Below, piece after piece: positions 41,778 to 50,671 of a stretch of DNA of 61,599 nucleotides. Numbering within the stretch: position 1 is the first letter of the stretch; every line of letters begins with the position of its first letter. The notes under the pieces were generated by a model. It was not told where the DNA came from. It ran no database searches and was given only the letters and a program-made list of their open reading frames with translations. The position numbers were made by a program, and so were the translations under genes. The DNA is from Acidobacteriota bacterium (GTDB lineage: Bacteria; Acidobacteriota; UBA890; WLXD01). The stretch is from positions 1 through 61,599 of the forward strand of contig JAJCXS010000179.1 in assembly GCA_029263335.1 (NCBI GenBank), given 5' to 3'.

Positions 41778-41812
41778 TGTCAACCCGCTCCCACCAGATG
41801 ATATTGGTCATC
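41778..41812 (-). promoter_or_regulatory. CRP/FNR-type dyad plus -35-like box upstream of the porin/Rieske/octaheme operon
   Basis: GATGATATTGGTCATC (41797-41812) has GATGA/TCATC arms and the TGA-N6-TCA spacing of CRP/FNR-family sites. On the minus strand a perfect TTGACA (41783-41778) follows 13 bp downstream, about 95 bp before the porin start; a good -10 is not evident. The 304-bp spacer (41681-41984), AT-rich in its porin-side half, also holds the divergent peptidase promoter and no gene. Confidence 0.42.
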
Positions 41813-41984
41813 GCTCCACCAAATTAGAGGCGCTTATCTGGAGCTGCCGTCGAATTCGAGATTCTTCGCGGATCGCGGTGGGAACACCGATTCAGGCCTG
41901 GTTCGCCTGGCCGGCCCCTACGCGTCTACACTCCTGGTTCACGCCCCGTCGGGCTTCGGCCATCCGCTGCCAGGAGTAGCAACC

Positions 41985-44234
41985 GTGAGTTCTCGCCTTA
42001 GCCCGCTACTCGCGGCCTTGGTCGCCGTGACCACGGTCGTCCCCCTCGCCGCACAGGATGCCCTGACGCTGGATTCGATCTTCGTCGAGCGCGCCTACTC
42101 CTCGTCCCGTTTCGGCCCCGCGCGATGGCTCGACGGCGATAACTACGCCACCCTCGAACCCTCGGCCGAGATCGCGCGCGCCAACGAACTGGTGCGCTAC
42201 GCGGCAGCCGATGGCGAGCGCGTTCGTCTCGTCGCCGCTCGCGAGCTGATTCCTGATTTCCGCGACCGCCCGTTGTTCATCGAAGACTACACCTTCTCCC
42301 CCGACGGACGGCTCTTGCTGATCTTCACCAACTCGGAGCGAGTGTGGCGCACGAATAGTCGCGGCGACTTCTGGGTCTTCAACCTGGCCAGCCGTGAGCT
42401 GAAGCAGCTCGGGGGCAACCCGCGCGAGTCTGAACTCATGTTCGCGAAGTTCTCTCCCGACTCCACGCGAGTCGCCTACGTGCGGAACAACGATCTCTAT
42501 ATGGAGGACCTGCGCACCGACACGATCACCAAGCTGACGCACGACGGCTCCGATCAGATCGTCAACGGCACCTTCGACTGGGTGTACGAAGAAGAGTTAG
42601 GTCTGCGCGATGGCTTTCGTTGGAGCCCGGACGGCGACCGTCTCGCATTCTGGCAGCTGGACAGCGAGCTGGTGTCGGAGTTCGTTCTGGTGAACTACAC
42701 GGCCGAGCTGTATCCACAGCTGACCCGGTTTCCCTACCCGAAAGCGGGCGAGATCAACCCCGCCGCGCGCATCGGCACGATTCCGGCAGGAGGTGGCGAG
42801 ATCGCATGGGCCGAGTTCCCGGGTTCGCCGCGCGACTTCTACCTGGCACGCATGGAGTGGTCATCGCCAACCGAACTCATCGTGCAACGGCTGAACCGGC
42901 AGCAGAACGGCAACAACGTGTTGCGCGTCGAGGCCAACTCCGGAAAGGCCGACCAGCTGTTCCATGAGACCGACGAGGCCTGGGTTGATGTAGGGGACGA
43001 TCTGCACTGGATCGAACCCGGCGAATCGTTCACATGGGTGAGCGAACGCGACGGCTGGCGTCGAGCCTACCGAATCGAGGGAGGCGGGGCGGAGCAGCGC
43101 CCGCTGACTCCCGCCGGCGTCGATATCCTGAGCGTCGAGGCCGTCGACCCGGCATCCGGCTGGCTCTACTACGTGGCCTCCCCCGACGACCCCGGGCAGC
43201 GCTACCTGTTTCGTGTTCCCCTAGTTCCAGGCACCGAAGGCATCGCGGCCGAGCGGCTAACGCCGACGGACCAACCCGGCTCGCACGCTTATCAGGTAGC
43301 GCCCGAGGGCCGGTGGGCGATCCACACCCTCTCACAATTCGCCACCCCTCCGGTCACCACGGTGATCTCACTCCCTGACCACCAGGTCACCACGACTTTG
43401 GTGACCAACGCGCACCTGGCTTCACGTGTGGAGGCGTTGGCTGTGCGGCACGAGTTCTTCCGTGTCGAAGTGGAAGCCGACGTGGAGCTCGACGGCTGGG
43501 CCATGTACCCGGCCGATTTCGATACGACACGGAAGTACCCCGTGCTGTTCTTCGTCTACGGTGAACCGGCAGGGCAGACCGTGCGCGACGCCTGGGGGGG
43601 CCAGCGCCTGGTGTGGCACCAGTACCTGACCAGCCTCGGATACGTGGTCATGAGCGTCGATAACCGCGGCACACCGGCACCGCGCGGCCGGGAATGGCGC
43701 AAAGTCGTGTACGGCGAGGTGGGCACGCTGGCGGCCTCCGATCAGGCGTCCGCGGTGCGCGCGCTCGCCGCGCAGCACGAATGGGTCGATCTCGAGCGCA
43801 TCGCCATCTGGGGATGGTCGGGCGGTGGCTCCATGACCCTCAACGCCATGTTCCGCTATCCCGAGCTGTACCAGACCGGCATGTCGGTGGCGCCCGTGCC
43901 CGACCAGCGCTACTACGACACGATCTATCAGGAACGCTACATGAACACCCCGCAGAACAATCCCGAGGGGTATCGCCGCGCGTCGCCCATCAGCCACGCG
44001 CAGAACCTGTCCGGCAACCTGCTCGTTATCCACGGCACCGGTGACGATAACGTCCACTATCAGGGCACCGAGGCGCTGATCGACAAGCTCATCGCCCACA
44101 ACAAGACGTTCACGATGATGGCCTACCCCAATCGGTCGCACGGCATCTTCGAAGGCGTCGGGACGACACGCCATCTGTACGGACTCCTGACCCGCTATCT
44201 CCTGGAAAACACCCCGGTGGAACCGGGGCAATAG
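41985..44234 (+). CDS. S9 family dipeptidyl peptidase IV-like serine peptidase
   Basis: 749 residues from GTG 41985 behind CAGGAG. The signal peptide is residues 1-23 (LAALVAVTTVVPLAAQ). An N-terminal beta-propeller contains the double-Glu DPP-IV motif in WVYEEELGLRDGFRWSPDG, which binds the substrate amino terminus. The C-terminal alpha/beta hydrolase has Ser612 (GWSGGGSM), Asp687 (GTGDDNVHYQG) and His719 (NRSHGIFEG). It releases dipeptides, often after proline, in the periplasm. It is divergent from the porin operon and 16 bp before the sulfatase gene. Confidence 0.93.
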   Translation: MSSRLSPLLAALVAVTTVVPLAAQDALTLDSIFVERAYSSSRFGPARWLDGDNYATLEPSAEIARANELVRYAAADGERVRLVAARELIPDFRDRPLFIEDYTFSPDGRLLLIFTNSERVWRTNSRGDFWVFNLASRELKQLGGNPRESELMFAKFSPDSTRVAYVRNNDLYMEDLRTDTITKLTHDGSDQIVNGTFDWVYEEELGLRDGFRWSPDGDRLAFWQLDSELVSEFVLVNYTAELYPQLTRFPYPKAGEINPAARIGTIPAGGGEIAWAEFPGSPRDFYLARMEWSSPTELIVQRLNRQQNGNNVLRVEANSGKADQLFHETDEAWVDVGDDLHWIEPGESFTWVSERDGWRRAYRIEGGGAEQRPLTPAGVDILSVEAVDPASGWLYYVASPDDPGQRYLFRVPLVPGTEGIAAERLTPTDQPGSHAYQVAPEGRWAIHTLSQFATPPVTTVISLPDHQVTTTLVTNAHLASRVEALAVRHEFFRVEVEADVELDGWAMYPADFDTTRKYPVLFFVYGEPAGQTVRDAWGGQRLVWHQYLTSLGYVVMSVDNRGTPAPRGREWRKVVYGEVGTLAASDQASAVRALAAQHEWVDLERIAIWGWSGGGSMTLNAMFRYPELYQTGMSVAPVPDQRYYDTIYQERYMNTPQNNPEGYRRASPISHAQNLSGNLLVIHGTGDDNVHYQGTEALIDKLIAHNKTFTMMAYPNRSHGIFEGVGTTRHLYGLLTRYLLENTPVEPGQ

Positions 44235-44250
44235 CAATCGTCAGACCTGG

Positions 44251-45654
44251 GTGGTTCAACGGCATATGAACGGTTCGACTCCGCGGCCTCACACGAGGAT
44301 CGCTGGCGCTCTCCTGGCGCTGGCCGGCGCCCTGAGCGGAGCCTGTGGGGCTCCCGCGCCGTCTACCCCGATCGAGCACGTGATCCTGATATCCATCGAT
44401 ACGCTGCGTGCCGACTACCTGGAACCATACGGTGCGCCCACAGGTCTTACGCCGAACGTCGCTGAATTCGCGGCGGGCACGATCGTATTCGACGACGCCA
44501 TCACGCAGGCGACGTCGACTCTGCCGTCGCATACGTCGCTCTTCTATTCGGTTCACTCGTTCGTCCATCGCGCCTACACCGGCAATCCCCCCGACCCGCA
44601 GCTGCCTTCGCCTGTGGGTACGTTGCGCGACGCCGGCTTTCGCACGGCGGCCTTTGTCGGCGGTGGCCAGCTGCGTCCGCGTTTCGGCCTGGATCGTGGC
44701 TTCGACACCTACGAGATCGTCGACACGCGCAACATCGGGAGCGACAACCGCGATGTCGACCGGCTAGGCAACCTGCTCACGGCGACCGACGGGTTCCTAC
44801 GCGAGCATGGCCGCGACCCGTTCTTCCTCTTCTTGCACACCTACGAGCCCCATCTCCCCTACGCTCCGCCTGCCGCTTTCCTAAGCCAGGTCAGCGCCAT
44901 CGGCGCAGACGGTATCGGGGCAGACCTGGATGCCCCGCTGGTCGAGTACACACCGGACGCTGGGGTCCCGGAGGGGGCCTGGATCGCGGACGATAGCCGG
45001 CGTCTGTACGCCGCCGAAGTCGCGTACGTCGACGACTTTCTCGGAAAGCTATTCGCACTTCTCGACCAGATGGCGCTGACTGACAACACTCTGATCGTGC
45101 TCACCTCGGATCATGGCGAAAGTCTCGGCGAACGCGGACTGCTCGGCCACAACCTGTTCTACACCGAACAGCTGCGCGTGCCCCTGCTCATACGCGTTCC
45201 CGGTCTCGCGGCTGGTCGCAGCGATGCACCGGTGCAGCTCATCGACGTCATGCCGACGCTCTACGCCCTACTCGATGTTGATCCACCGTATCCCTTCATG
45301 GGTACAGATCTCGGCCCGCTGCTGCGGGGCGACCCGGCGACGGGTCCCGACCGCGTCCGTTTCTCCGAGAACAAGGGGTTCGCGGCGGTGCTCCAGGGGC
45401 CCTGGAAGGTGGTTTTTGCTCTGCGGGAACACAACAACTTCCAGCTCTTCAATCTGGCCGCCGACCCCGGTGAACTGCACGACCTCGCCAACGAGCGGGC
45501 GGCACGCGCGGCTCAGCTGATCCGGAAGTACGACGGTCTGGTTGCCGCCAACGCGACTCTCATGAGCCTCTTCCCTCGCCGCGGGGAAGAGGCGGCCCAG
45601 GCGCTGGACGAAGAAACCCGACGCGAACTGCGAGCGCTGGGCTACATCCAGTAG
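44251..45654 (+). CDS. Sulfatase-fold lipoprotein (alkaline phosphatase superfamily)
   Basis: 467 residues from GTG 44251; ATG 44266 is an alternative. A lipobox ([11 protein letters not shown]) suggests a lipid-anchored protein. Asp50 in [17 protein letters not shown] and [17 protein letters not shown] are metal sites. The nucleophile position reads Thr90-Leu-Pro-Ser-His rather than Cys-x-Pro-Ser-Arg, so it cannot form formylglycine. It may be a phosphodiesterase or phosphonate/phosphoethanolamine-type hydrolase, or use Thr as nucleophile. It follows the peptidase closely on the same strand. Confidence 0.85.
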   Translation: MVQRHMNGSTPRPHTRIAGALLALAGALSGACGAPAPSTPIEHVILISIDTLRADYLEPYGAPTGLTPNVAEFAAGTIVFDDAITQATSTLPSHTSLFYSVHSFVHRAYTGNPPDPQLPSPVGTLRDAGFRTAAFVGGGQLRPRFGLDRGFDTYEIVDTRNIGSDNRDVDRLGNLLTATDGFLREHGRDPFFLFLHTYEPHLPYAPPAAFLSQVSAIGADGIGADLDAPLVEYTPDAGVPEGAWIADDSRRLYAAEVAYVDDFLGKLFALLDQMALTDNTLIVLTSDHGESLGERGLLGHNLFYTEQLRVPLLIRVPGLAAGRSDAPVQLIDVMPTLYALLDVDPPYPFMGTDLGPLLRGDPATGPDRVRFSENKGFAAVLQGPWKVVFALREHNNFQLFNLAADPGELHDLANERAARAAQLIRKYDGLVAANATLMSLFPRRGEEAAQALDEETRRELRALGYIQ

Positions 45655-45746
45655 CGCGGCCCGAGCGCAGCGGCGCCTCGCGCCAACCCAGCCTCCGGCA
45701 ACAGCGCGACGACGCTATATCATCGGCACCAACTCCGGAGGAGAAC

Positions 45747-46709
45747 ATGCCCGTTAGTCGTCGCGATTTCGTCCGCTGCGCCAGCGTCTCCACCTTGGCG
45801 GTGGGTAGCTTGAGTTCGGCGCTGGCCAGCATCGCGTGCCGCGCCGGCACGGACGCTGCCACTACAAGCCCCGCTGCGGCCGCCACGCCGTGGTTCCGTA
45901 TCTCGCTCGCTGAATGGTCGCTGCACCGCGCGCTGATGGCGGGCGAAATGACCAACCTCGACTTCATCACCGAGGCCAAGCGCACGTACGGGGTCGACGG
46001 CGTCGAGTACGTCAACGTGTTCTTCGCCGACAAGGCGCGCGACCTCGGCTACCTGCGGGAGATGCGCTCGCGCTGCGACAGCGAAGGCGTCGAGAGCGTC
46101 TTGATCATGTGTGACAACGAGGGTCGTCTGGGCGATCCCGATGGCGCGGCCCGGACTCAGGCCGTCGGAAATCACCTGAAGTGGATCGAAGCCGCCGTAT
46201 TCCTGGGCTGCCACTCGATTCGCGTGAATGCGGCTTCCGAGGGCTCCTGGGAAGAGCAGTCCACACTCGCCGCTGACGGCCTACACCGACTCGCCGAGAT
46301 CGGTGCGGAACATCAGATCAACGTCATCGTCGAGAACCACGGCGGTCTGTCTTCAAACGCCGCATGGCTAACCGAGACCATCGTGCGGGGCGACCATCCG
46401 AGGCTCGGTACACTGCCCGACTTCGGGAACTTCCGCATTGCCGAAGGCGAGTGGTACGACATCTACCAGGGTGTCGAAGAGCTCATGCCCTTGGCCATGG
46501 CCGTCAGCGCCAAGTCGCACGACTTCCACGCCGACGGAAACGAGAGCGCCAAAGACTACCTGCGCCTGCTACGGATCGTTCGCGACACTGGATACCGCGG
46601 CTGGGTCGGCATCGAGTACGAGGGTGAGAACGCCTCCGAACCTGACGGCATTCGCGCGACCAAGGCGCTCCTGGAGCAAGTTCGGGACAAGCTGGCAGCC
46701 GGAGCGTGA
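45747..46709 (+). CDS. Tat-exported TIM-barrel sugar-phosphate isomerase/epimerase-like protein
   Basis: 320 residues. The Tat signal [20 protein letters not shown] is at residues 4-23. The mature part is an AP-endonuclease-2-type TIM barrel: [73 protein letters not shown]. Glu, Asp and His residues suit a divalent metal site. Such exported isomerases are common in keto-sugar clusters of Bacteroidetes, Planctomycetes and Acidobacteria, and this window has one at 48.7-53.5 kb. TATATC (-10-like) and CCGGAGGAG precede ATG 45747. The substrate is unknown. Confidence 0.82.
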   Translation: MPVSRRDFVRCASVSTLAVGSLSSALASIACRAGTDAATTSPAAAATPWFRISLAEWSLHRALMAGEMTNLDFITEAKRTYGVDGVEYVNVFFADKARDLGYLREMRSRCDSEGVESVLIMCDNEGRLGDPDGAARTQAVGNHLKWIEAAVFLGCHSIRVNAASEGSWEEQSTLAADGLHRLAEIGAEHQINVIVENHGGLSSNAAWLTETIVRGDHPRLGTLPDFGNFRIAEGEWYDIYQGVEELMPLAMAVSAKSHDFHADGNESAKDYLRLLRIVRDTGYRGWVGIEYEGENASEPDGIRATKALLEQVRDKLAAGA

Positions 46710-47047
46710 GCGACCTGCTGCAACTGGCGCTGTTCGCCGCCGTCTTTCTCGTCATCTTCCTCCTGATCACACGGGCGATGAAGCAACGTGACGCCCGCTG
46801 GGAAGGCGACGACTGGCGCCAGCGGGACCGCGGTTCGGTGAAGGTTGGCTCCGCCCTGCTCGAGATCCACTCGATGTTCGAGCCCGACCGCAAGCATCAG
46901 GTCGAAGAGACCCGTCGAGCCCATCTCGAAGAGGAAGAGTCAGGGGCCCCACCGAAGGCCAACGGCGACGAACCTGATACCGATGCCGACGAGCAGGGTG
47001 TTGCGGCAGTCCCGGAGGGCCCGCAAGGCCACGGTCGGCCTGGTTAG
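46706..47047 (+). CDS. Small single-pass membrane protein of unknown function
   Basis: 113 residues from GTG 46706, overlapping the isomerase stop (GTGA). One helix ([21 protein letters not shown]) at residues 4-24 is followed by an acidic and Pro/Gly-rich cytoplasmic tail ([21 protein letters not shown]). [12 protein letters not shown] is the most protein-like block; no family is recognised. Its TAG stop overlaps the TAA of the facing MarR gene. Confidence 0.65.
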   Translation: MSDLLQLALFAAVFLVIFLLITRAMKQRDARWEGDDWRQRDRGSVKVGSALLEIHSMFEPDRKHQVEETRRAHLEEEESGAPPKANGDEPDTDADEQGVAAVPEGPQGHGRPG

Positions 47048-47484
47048 GTCGCGACGCGCAGAAGAATTTCCGCTGCGGCTTGCACCACCTGTTGCTCGCT
47101 CGGCGGCAGCGTCTCCAGCAACGCACTGAGTTCCAGCACGCGCCGTTGCCGTCCGCGATTCAGCAGGCGACGTCCGGCTGCTGTTGCCGAGACCAACTGG
47201 ACCCGGCGATCGTGAGTGGCGGGCCGACGCCGGACCAAGCCCTCGTGGGCAAGGTCCTTGATCATCCGCGAGATGGTCGGAGGCTGGACCTGTTCCGCGG
47301 CGGCCAGGTCGCCAATGCTGAGGGGCCCACGAAAGACAATTACCGACAGCACTGACAGCCGTGGCCCGCTCAGCCCGGTGGCCGCGTCCACGCTGCGAAT
47401 CCGCCGCAGAACACGGATGGAGGCAGAGTGCAGGAGATCAGCCGTCTGTTGGAGCGCCGCCTCTGACTCCGACGGTTTCGCCAT
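47044..47484 (-). CDS. MarR family transcriptional regulator
   Basis: 146 residues from ATG 47484, with GAGAG before it; an ATG 27 bp upstream would run closer to the palindrome. The winged helix is LSIGDLAAAEQVQPPTISRM with wing THDRRVQLVSATAAGRRLL. It is divergent from the VOC-family gene, with a perfect palindrome between them. MarR proteins usually repress their own divergent promoter and release it on binding a phenolic or oxidant ligand. Confidence 0.9.
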   Translation of the reverse strand: MAKPSESEAALQQTADLLHSASIRVLRRIRSVDAATGLSGPRLSVLSVIVFRGPLSIGDLAAAEQVQPPTISRMIKDLAHEGLVRRRPATHDRRVQLVSATAAGRRLLNRGRQRRVLELSALLETLPPSEQQVVQAAAEILLRVAT

Positions 47485-47514
47485 CGTTTCTCTCGCTAGT
47501 GTTGAAAACATTCC

Positions 47515-47527
47515 TTAGCTAAGCTAA
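47515..47527. promoter_or_regulatory. Probable MarR operator
   Basis: TTAGCTAAGCTAA is a perfect 6+1+6 palindrome, 31 bp from the marR-like start and 48 bp from the VOC gene start. AT-rich dyads of this kind are typical MarR sites. AAATATTAATG follows and could carry a -10 element. Confidence 0.6.
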
Positions 47528-47574
47528 ATATTAATGAACCCGCGTCCACTCCTCAAGCTCTCGCGAGGCAAAGC

Positions 47575-47961
47575 ATGACTCCACCCTCGATCACGCTGTC
47601 CGCAATCGGACAGATCGCCATCAACGCGCACGATATCGAACGCGCGACGACCTTCTATCGCGACGCTCTTGGAATGACCCACCTGTTCACGGCGGGCGAC
47701 ATGTCGTTCTTCGATTGTGGCGGAATCCGCCTGATGCTCGGTCTCCCGGATCGGCCGGAGTTCGACCATCCGTCGTCCATCATTTACTTCACGGTGGACG
47801 ACGTGCGCTTGGCCTATGCCGAGTTGAAAGACCGCGTGCGATTCCGCGACGAGCCGCTCATCGTTCACAAGACGGACGCCCACGACCTCTGGATGGCGTT
47901 CTTTCGCGATCCGGAAGGCAATACACTGGCGCTGATGAGCGAGATTCCCGTGGAGAAGTGA
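47575..47961 (+). CDS. VOC family (glyoxalase/bleomycin-resistance-like) protein
   Basis: 128 residues with two betaalphabetabetabeta modules. GQIAINAHDIERATTFYRDAL opens the first; IIYFTVDDVRLAYAELKDRV and WMAFFRDPEGNTLALMSE close the second. The Phe-Arg-Asp-Pro-Glu-Gly-Asn block is the usual metal-side motif. It may detoxify an aldehyde or bind an electrophile. Control by the divergent MarR protein fits a stress or xenobiotic role. Confidence 0.88.
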   Translation: MTPPSITLSAIGQIAINAHDIERATTFYRDALGMTHLFTAGDMSFFDCGGIRLMLGLPDRPEFDHPSSIIYFTVDDVRLAYAELKDRVRFRDEPLIVHKTDAHDLWMAFFRDPEGNTLALMSEIPVEK

Positions 47962-47971
47962 GGGCCCGCAC

Positions 47972-48670
47972 ATGGAACTCCGCAAGACCGCACTCCGCCT
48001 GCTGATTGTCTCGATCGTAGTGAGCGGCGCGTTGGCGGTCGCCGCTCTGGTGACCGGGGAGTTCGGGCAGCTACAGGCGAAGGTCCTGCTGTCAGCCCTG
48101 GCAACATCCGGCGCCAGCATCTGTGGCATGGCGTGCGGCGCTGCCTGGGATCAGGATCGGTGGAGACCCGCGGCGCTGGCGGGTCTGGGGATCGTCCTGG
48201 TGACGTTGGCGGTCACGTTGTTCGCCTTCTGGATCGAGCCCGAGCCTATCCAAACCTGGATGAAGACAGTGGCCAGCGGGTGGCTCCTCTCCGCTGCCGC
48301 CGCGCACGCGAGCCTTCTGGGCTTGGCCCGAACCGACCGGCTACTCGGCTGGGTCCGCAGCAGCTCGATTACCCTGGGATTCGCCTTGGCACTCGGTATC
48401 ACACTGCCCATCTGGTCGAGCACGTTCCAGGACAACAACGCCTATTTCCGCGGCCTGGGCGTGGTGGGCGTGTTGATGCTCACGGGATCGTTAAGCCTGC
48501 CCGTAGCGTCGAGACTGAGGAACCTGCACGTTCCGGACGACTCCGTGGCTGACGACCCGCGCGCACGTGTGATGTGCCCCGCCTGCGGTCACGTGCAGTC
48601 GGCCTCCCTCGGGCGCATCCGCTGTGACCGGTGCCGCGCCGGCTTTCGCGTCGAACTGGACCCCGCATAG
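47972..48670 (+). CDS. Four- to five-helix membrane protein with C-terminal zinc ribbon
   Basis: 232 residues. Hydrophobic segments cover about residues 9-30, 40-60, 67-87, 98-117, 128-148 and 160-178. The soluble tail contains CPACGHVQSASLGRIRCDRC, a four-Cys zinc ribbon. No named family is recognised. It starts 10 bp after the VOC gene, so it may belong to the MarR-regulated transcript. It may be a redox- or metal-sensing membrane component, but this is a guess. Confidence 0.65.
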   Translation: MELRKTALRLLIVSIVVSGALAVAALVTGEFGQLQAKVLLSALATSGASICGMACGAAWDQDRWRPAALAGLGIVLVTLAVTLFAFWIEPEPIQTWMKTVASGWLLSAAAAHASLLGLARTDRLLGWVRSSSITLGFALALGITLPIWSSTFQDNNAYFRGLGVVGVLMLTGSLSLPVASRLRNLHVPDDSVADDPRARVMCPACGHVQSASLGRIRCDRCRAGFRVELDPA

Positions 48671-48688
48671 GACGGCAGCCCTGCCGAG

Positions 48689-49381
48689 CTAGTCGGTGCC
48701 GCTGAGGTCCTTGACGCGGATGTTGCGGAAGTAGACCGAAGAGTCGTGGTCGTGATTCTGCAGACCGATATAGCCTTCGGCAGCGAAGTCCTCGACCTTG
48801 CCGCGTGGCTCCGCCACCCAATCGACGACCTGTTCGCCGTTGAGCCAGACCGTGATCTTGTCGCCGACAAAGCGAATGCGGTAGCGGTTCCATTCACCGG
48901 TGGGCTTGGAGGCGAGGTGGCTCGACGGTTCCGCGTCGTACACGGCTCCGCTCTGGTGCACGCCCTCCGTGCTGACGTCGTGAATCTGAATCTCGAACGA
49001 GTGGTAGATGTACGCGTCACTGGAAGGCACGCCGGGCACACGCACGAACACCCCGGAGTTGGACTCGATCTTCGAGGTCTTGAACTCCAGTTCCAACTCG
49101 AAATCCGAGAACTCCTGGGCGCTGTACCAGAACAGTCCCATGCCGCCATGCGAGGCAAGAACGCCCGTGTCGGCATCGAGTTCGAAGTGGCCCGGGCCGT
49201 AATGGTTCCACCCACCCTTGTGGTACGTGCCGTTGTCACGCTGCCCGAGCAGACTCTCGAAACCGTCCTCCTGCGAACTGCCTCCTGCCCGGGCGCCACC
49301 GAGGCCGACCCCCAGCGCCACAATCGCCGCCAGTGCAAACAGAATGGCGGGCATGGGCAAACGCGCAACGTTGATGTTCAT
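48689..49381 (-). CDS. Secreted DUF1080 protein, 3-keto-disaccharide hydrolase-like
   Basis: 230 residues from ATG 49381. The signal peptide is residues 1-33 (PAILFALAAIVALGVGLGGARA). The LamG-like DUF1080 domain shows FELELEFKTSKIESNSGVFVRV, SFEIQIHD, GEWNRYRIRFVGDKITVWLNG and GYIGLQNHD, then VYFRNIRVKDL. This family removes 3-keto-sugars from glycosides by elimination or hydrolysis. It is the last gene of a run with two Gfo/Idh/MocA oxidoreductases and an MFS transporter, matching the known order of 3-keto-glycoside pathways. Confidence 0.88.
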   Translation of the reverse strand: MNINVARLPMPAILFALAAIVALGVGLGGARAGGSSQEDGFESLLGQRDNGTYHKGGWNHYGPGHFELDADTGVLASHGGMGLFWYSAQEFSDFELELEFKTSKIESNSGVFVRVPGVPSSDAYIYHSFEIQIHDVSTEGVHQSGAVYDAEPSSHLASKPTGEWNRYRIRFVGDKITVWLNGEQVVDWVAEPRGKVEDFAAEGYIGLQNHDHDSSVYFRNIRVKDLSGTD

Positions 49382-49401
49382 CGGTTCTTCCTCGCTAGCT
49401 G

Positions 49402-50649
49402 CTAGGCACCACGCGGATTCCACTCGCCGCGGGCAACGGCGGGGACGAAGGTCGAAAGTTCGGGATGTGGCAGGTAAATCGTCTCGCCGCGTTCGGCGCT
49501 CATGTAGGCGGCCATCAACAACTCGGTGACCTTGGCGCCATCCTCGAAGTTCTCCCACGGCCGCACCCCGTCACGGAACGCTCGCACCATGTAGCGATTC
49601 TCTCCGACGTAGCCGTACTCCGCCTCTTCGTCAGCCACCACTGGCATGGTGCCGGTCTCGGCGTTCTGTTTTTCCACCAGATCCTCGCCGGTGTCGCCTT
49701 TGACCTCGCGCGAGAAGAACACCTTGGGCCCGGCATCCAGCGTGCTCAGCGACATCGAGTACTCCGGACCGAGCATTTCCATGGTGATGCGAAGACCAGC
49801 GCCAACGAAGCACCAGGACGTGGTCGTCTCGACGACGCGCGGGTTGCCGTCGACGTCGCGAAATTCCACCAATGCTCGCGCATAGTCCTCCGATGGCTTC
49901 TTGAGATAGTCGTTCATGCCGTCGCTGGCAGCGCGCAGTTGCTCCGCATAGCGCGGCTGCTGCCACTTCAGACAGTTGGCGTAGCAGTTCACGCTTACCG
50001 GCGTCAGCGATTCCCGCGGCGCATCCGGCGCCGTGAGGAGGAAGCGCCCGGCCTCCACCGAATGGCACATCATGTCGTTGATCACGCCGCCGCCCTGCAA
50101 CTCGCCCGACCAAAACCACGGCATGTGGGGTCCCGAGTGCTCTTCGGCCGCCCGGGCGAGATACGGGGCCCCGGTGAGTTCGGCGCCTCGCGACCACACG
50201 ATGTGCTTGGCGCGCTCGACACCGGGAGTGAACAGCTGGTTTTCGAGATAGCCGTCGAGCACGTCGATCTCCCGCACCAGCTCCACCATCCGCCGCGCTT
50301 CCGCGACACTGCGCGCCAGCGGCTTTTCGCACGCCACGCCCACGAGCTCGCCCTGGCCGGACTTCACCGCGGCGACGATTTCTTCCATCACCTCGATGCG
50401 GGTGTAGTTGGGCGAGCAGATCCAGATCGCGTCGATCGCTGGATCGGCCACCATCTCGGTCACCGTCGGATAGGCCTTCGCCTCGCCGACATCCAGAGCA
50501 CGCGCCAGCGCCGCCGCTTCCTGTGCCGTTTCGAGGCGCCGACTCACCACGCCGAGAACATCGGCATCGCGAATGGCCTCGAACGAGCGAATGTGAAAAC
50601 GTGAGACAAAGCCGCCACCGACGATGCCGATCCCGAGCGGTTTCCTCAT
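49402..50649 (-). CDS. Gfo/Idh/MocA family oxidoreductase, cytoplasmic type
   Basis: 415 residues from ATG 50649. The Rossmann motif LGIGIVGGGFVSRFHIRSFE is at the N-terminus, followed by WICSPNYTRIEVMEEI and the catalytic-lysine block VACEKPLARSVAEARRMVEL. The region MCHSVEAGRFLLTAP and the C-terminal GRVRAFRDGVRPW-like segment complete the substrate domain. No export signal is present. It probably interconverts a sugar and its 3-keto form with NAD(P). Spacing of 20-22 bp on both sides fits an operon. Confidence 0.88.
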   Translation of the reverse strand: MRKPLGIGIVGGGFVSRFHIRSFEAIRDADVLGVVSRRLETAQEAAALARALDVGEAKAYPTVTEMVADPAIDAIWICSPNYTRIEVMEEIVAAVKSGQGELVGVACEKPLARSVAEARRMVELVREIDVLDGYLENQLFTPGVERAKHIVWSRGAELTGAPYLARAAEEHSGPHMPWFWSGELQGGGVINDMMCHSVEAGRFLLTAPDAPRESLTPVSVNCYANCLKWQQPRYAEQLRAASDGMNDYLKKPSEDYARALVEFRDVDGNPRVVETTTSWCFVGAGLRITMEMLGPEYSMSLSTLDAGPKVFFSREVKGDTGEDLVEKQNAETGTMPVVADEEAEYGYVGENRYMVRAFRDGVRPWENFEDGAKVTELLMAAYMSAERGETIYLPHPELSTFVPAVARGEWNPRGA

Positions 50650-50671
50650 TTGATGCCTGACACTCCGGGGT

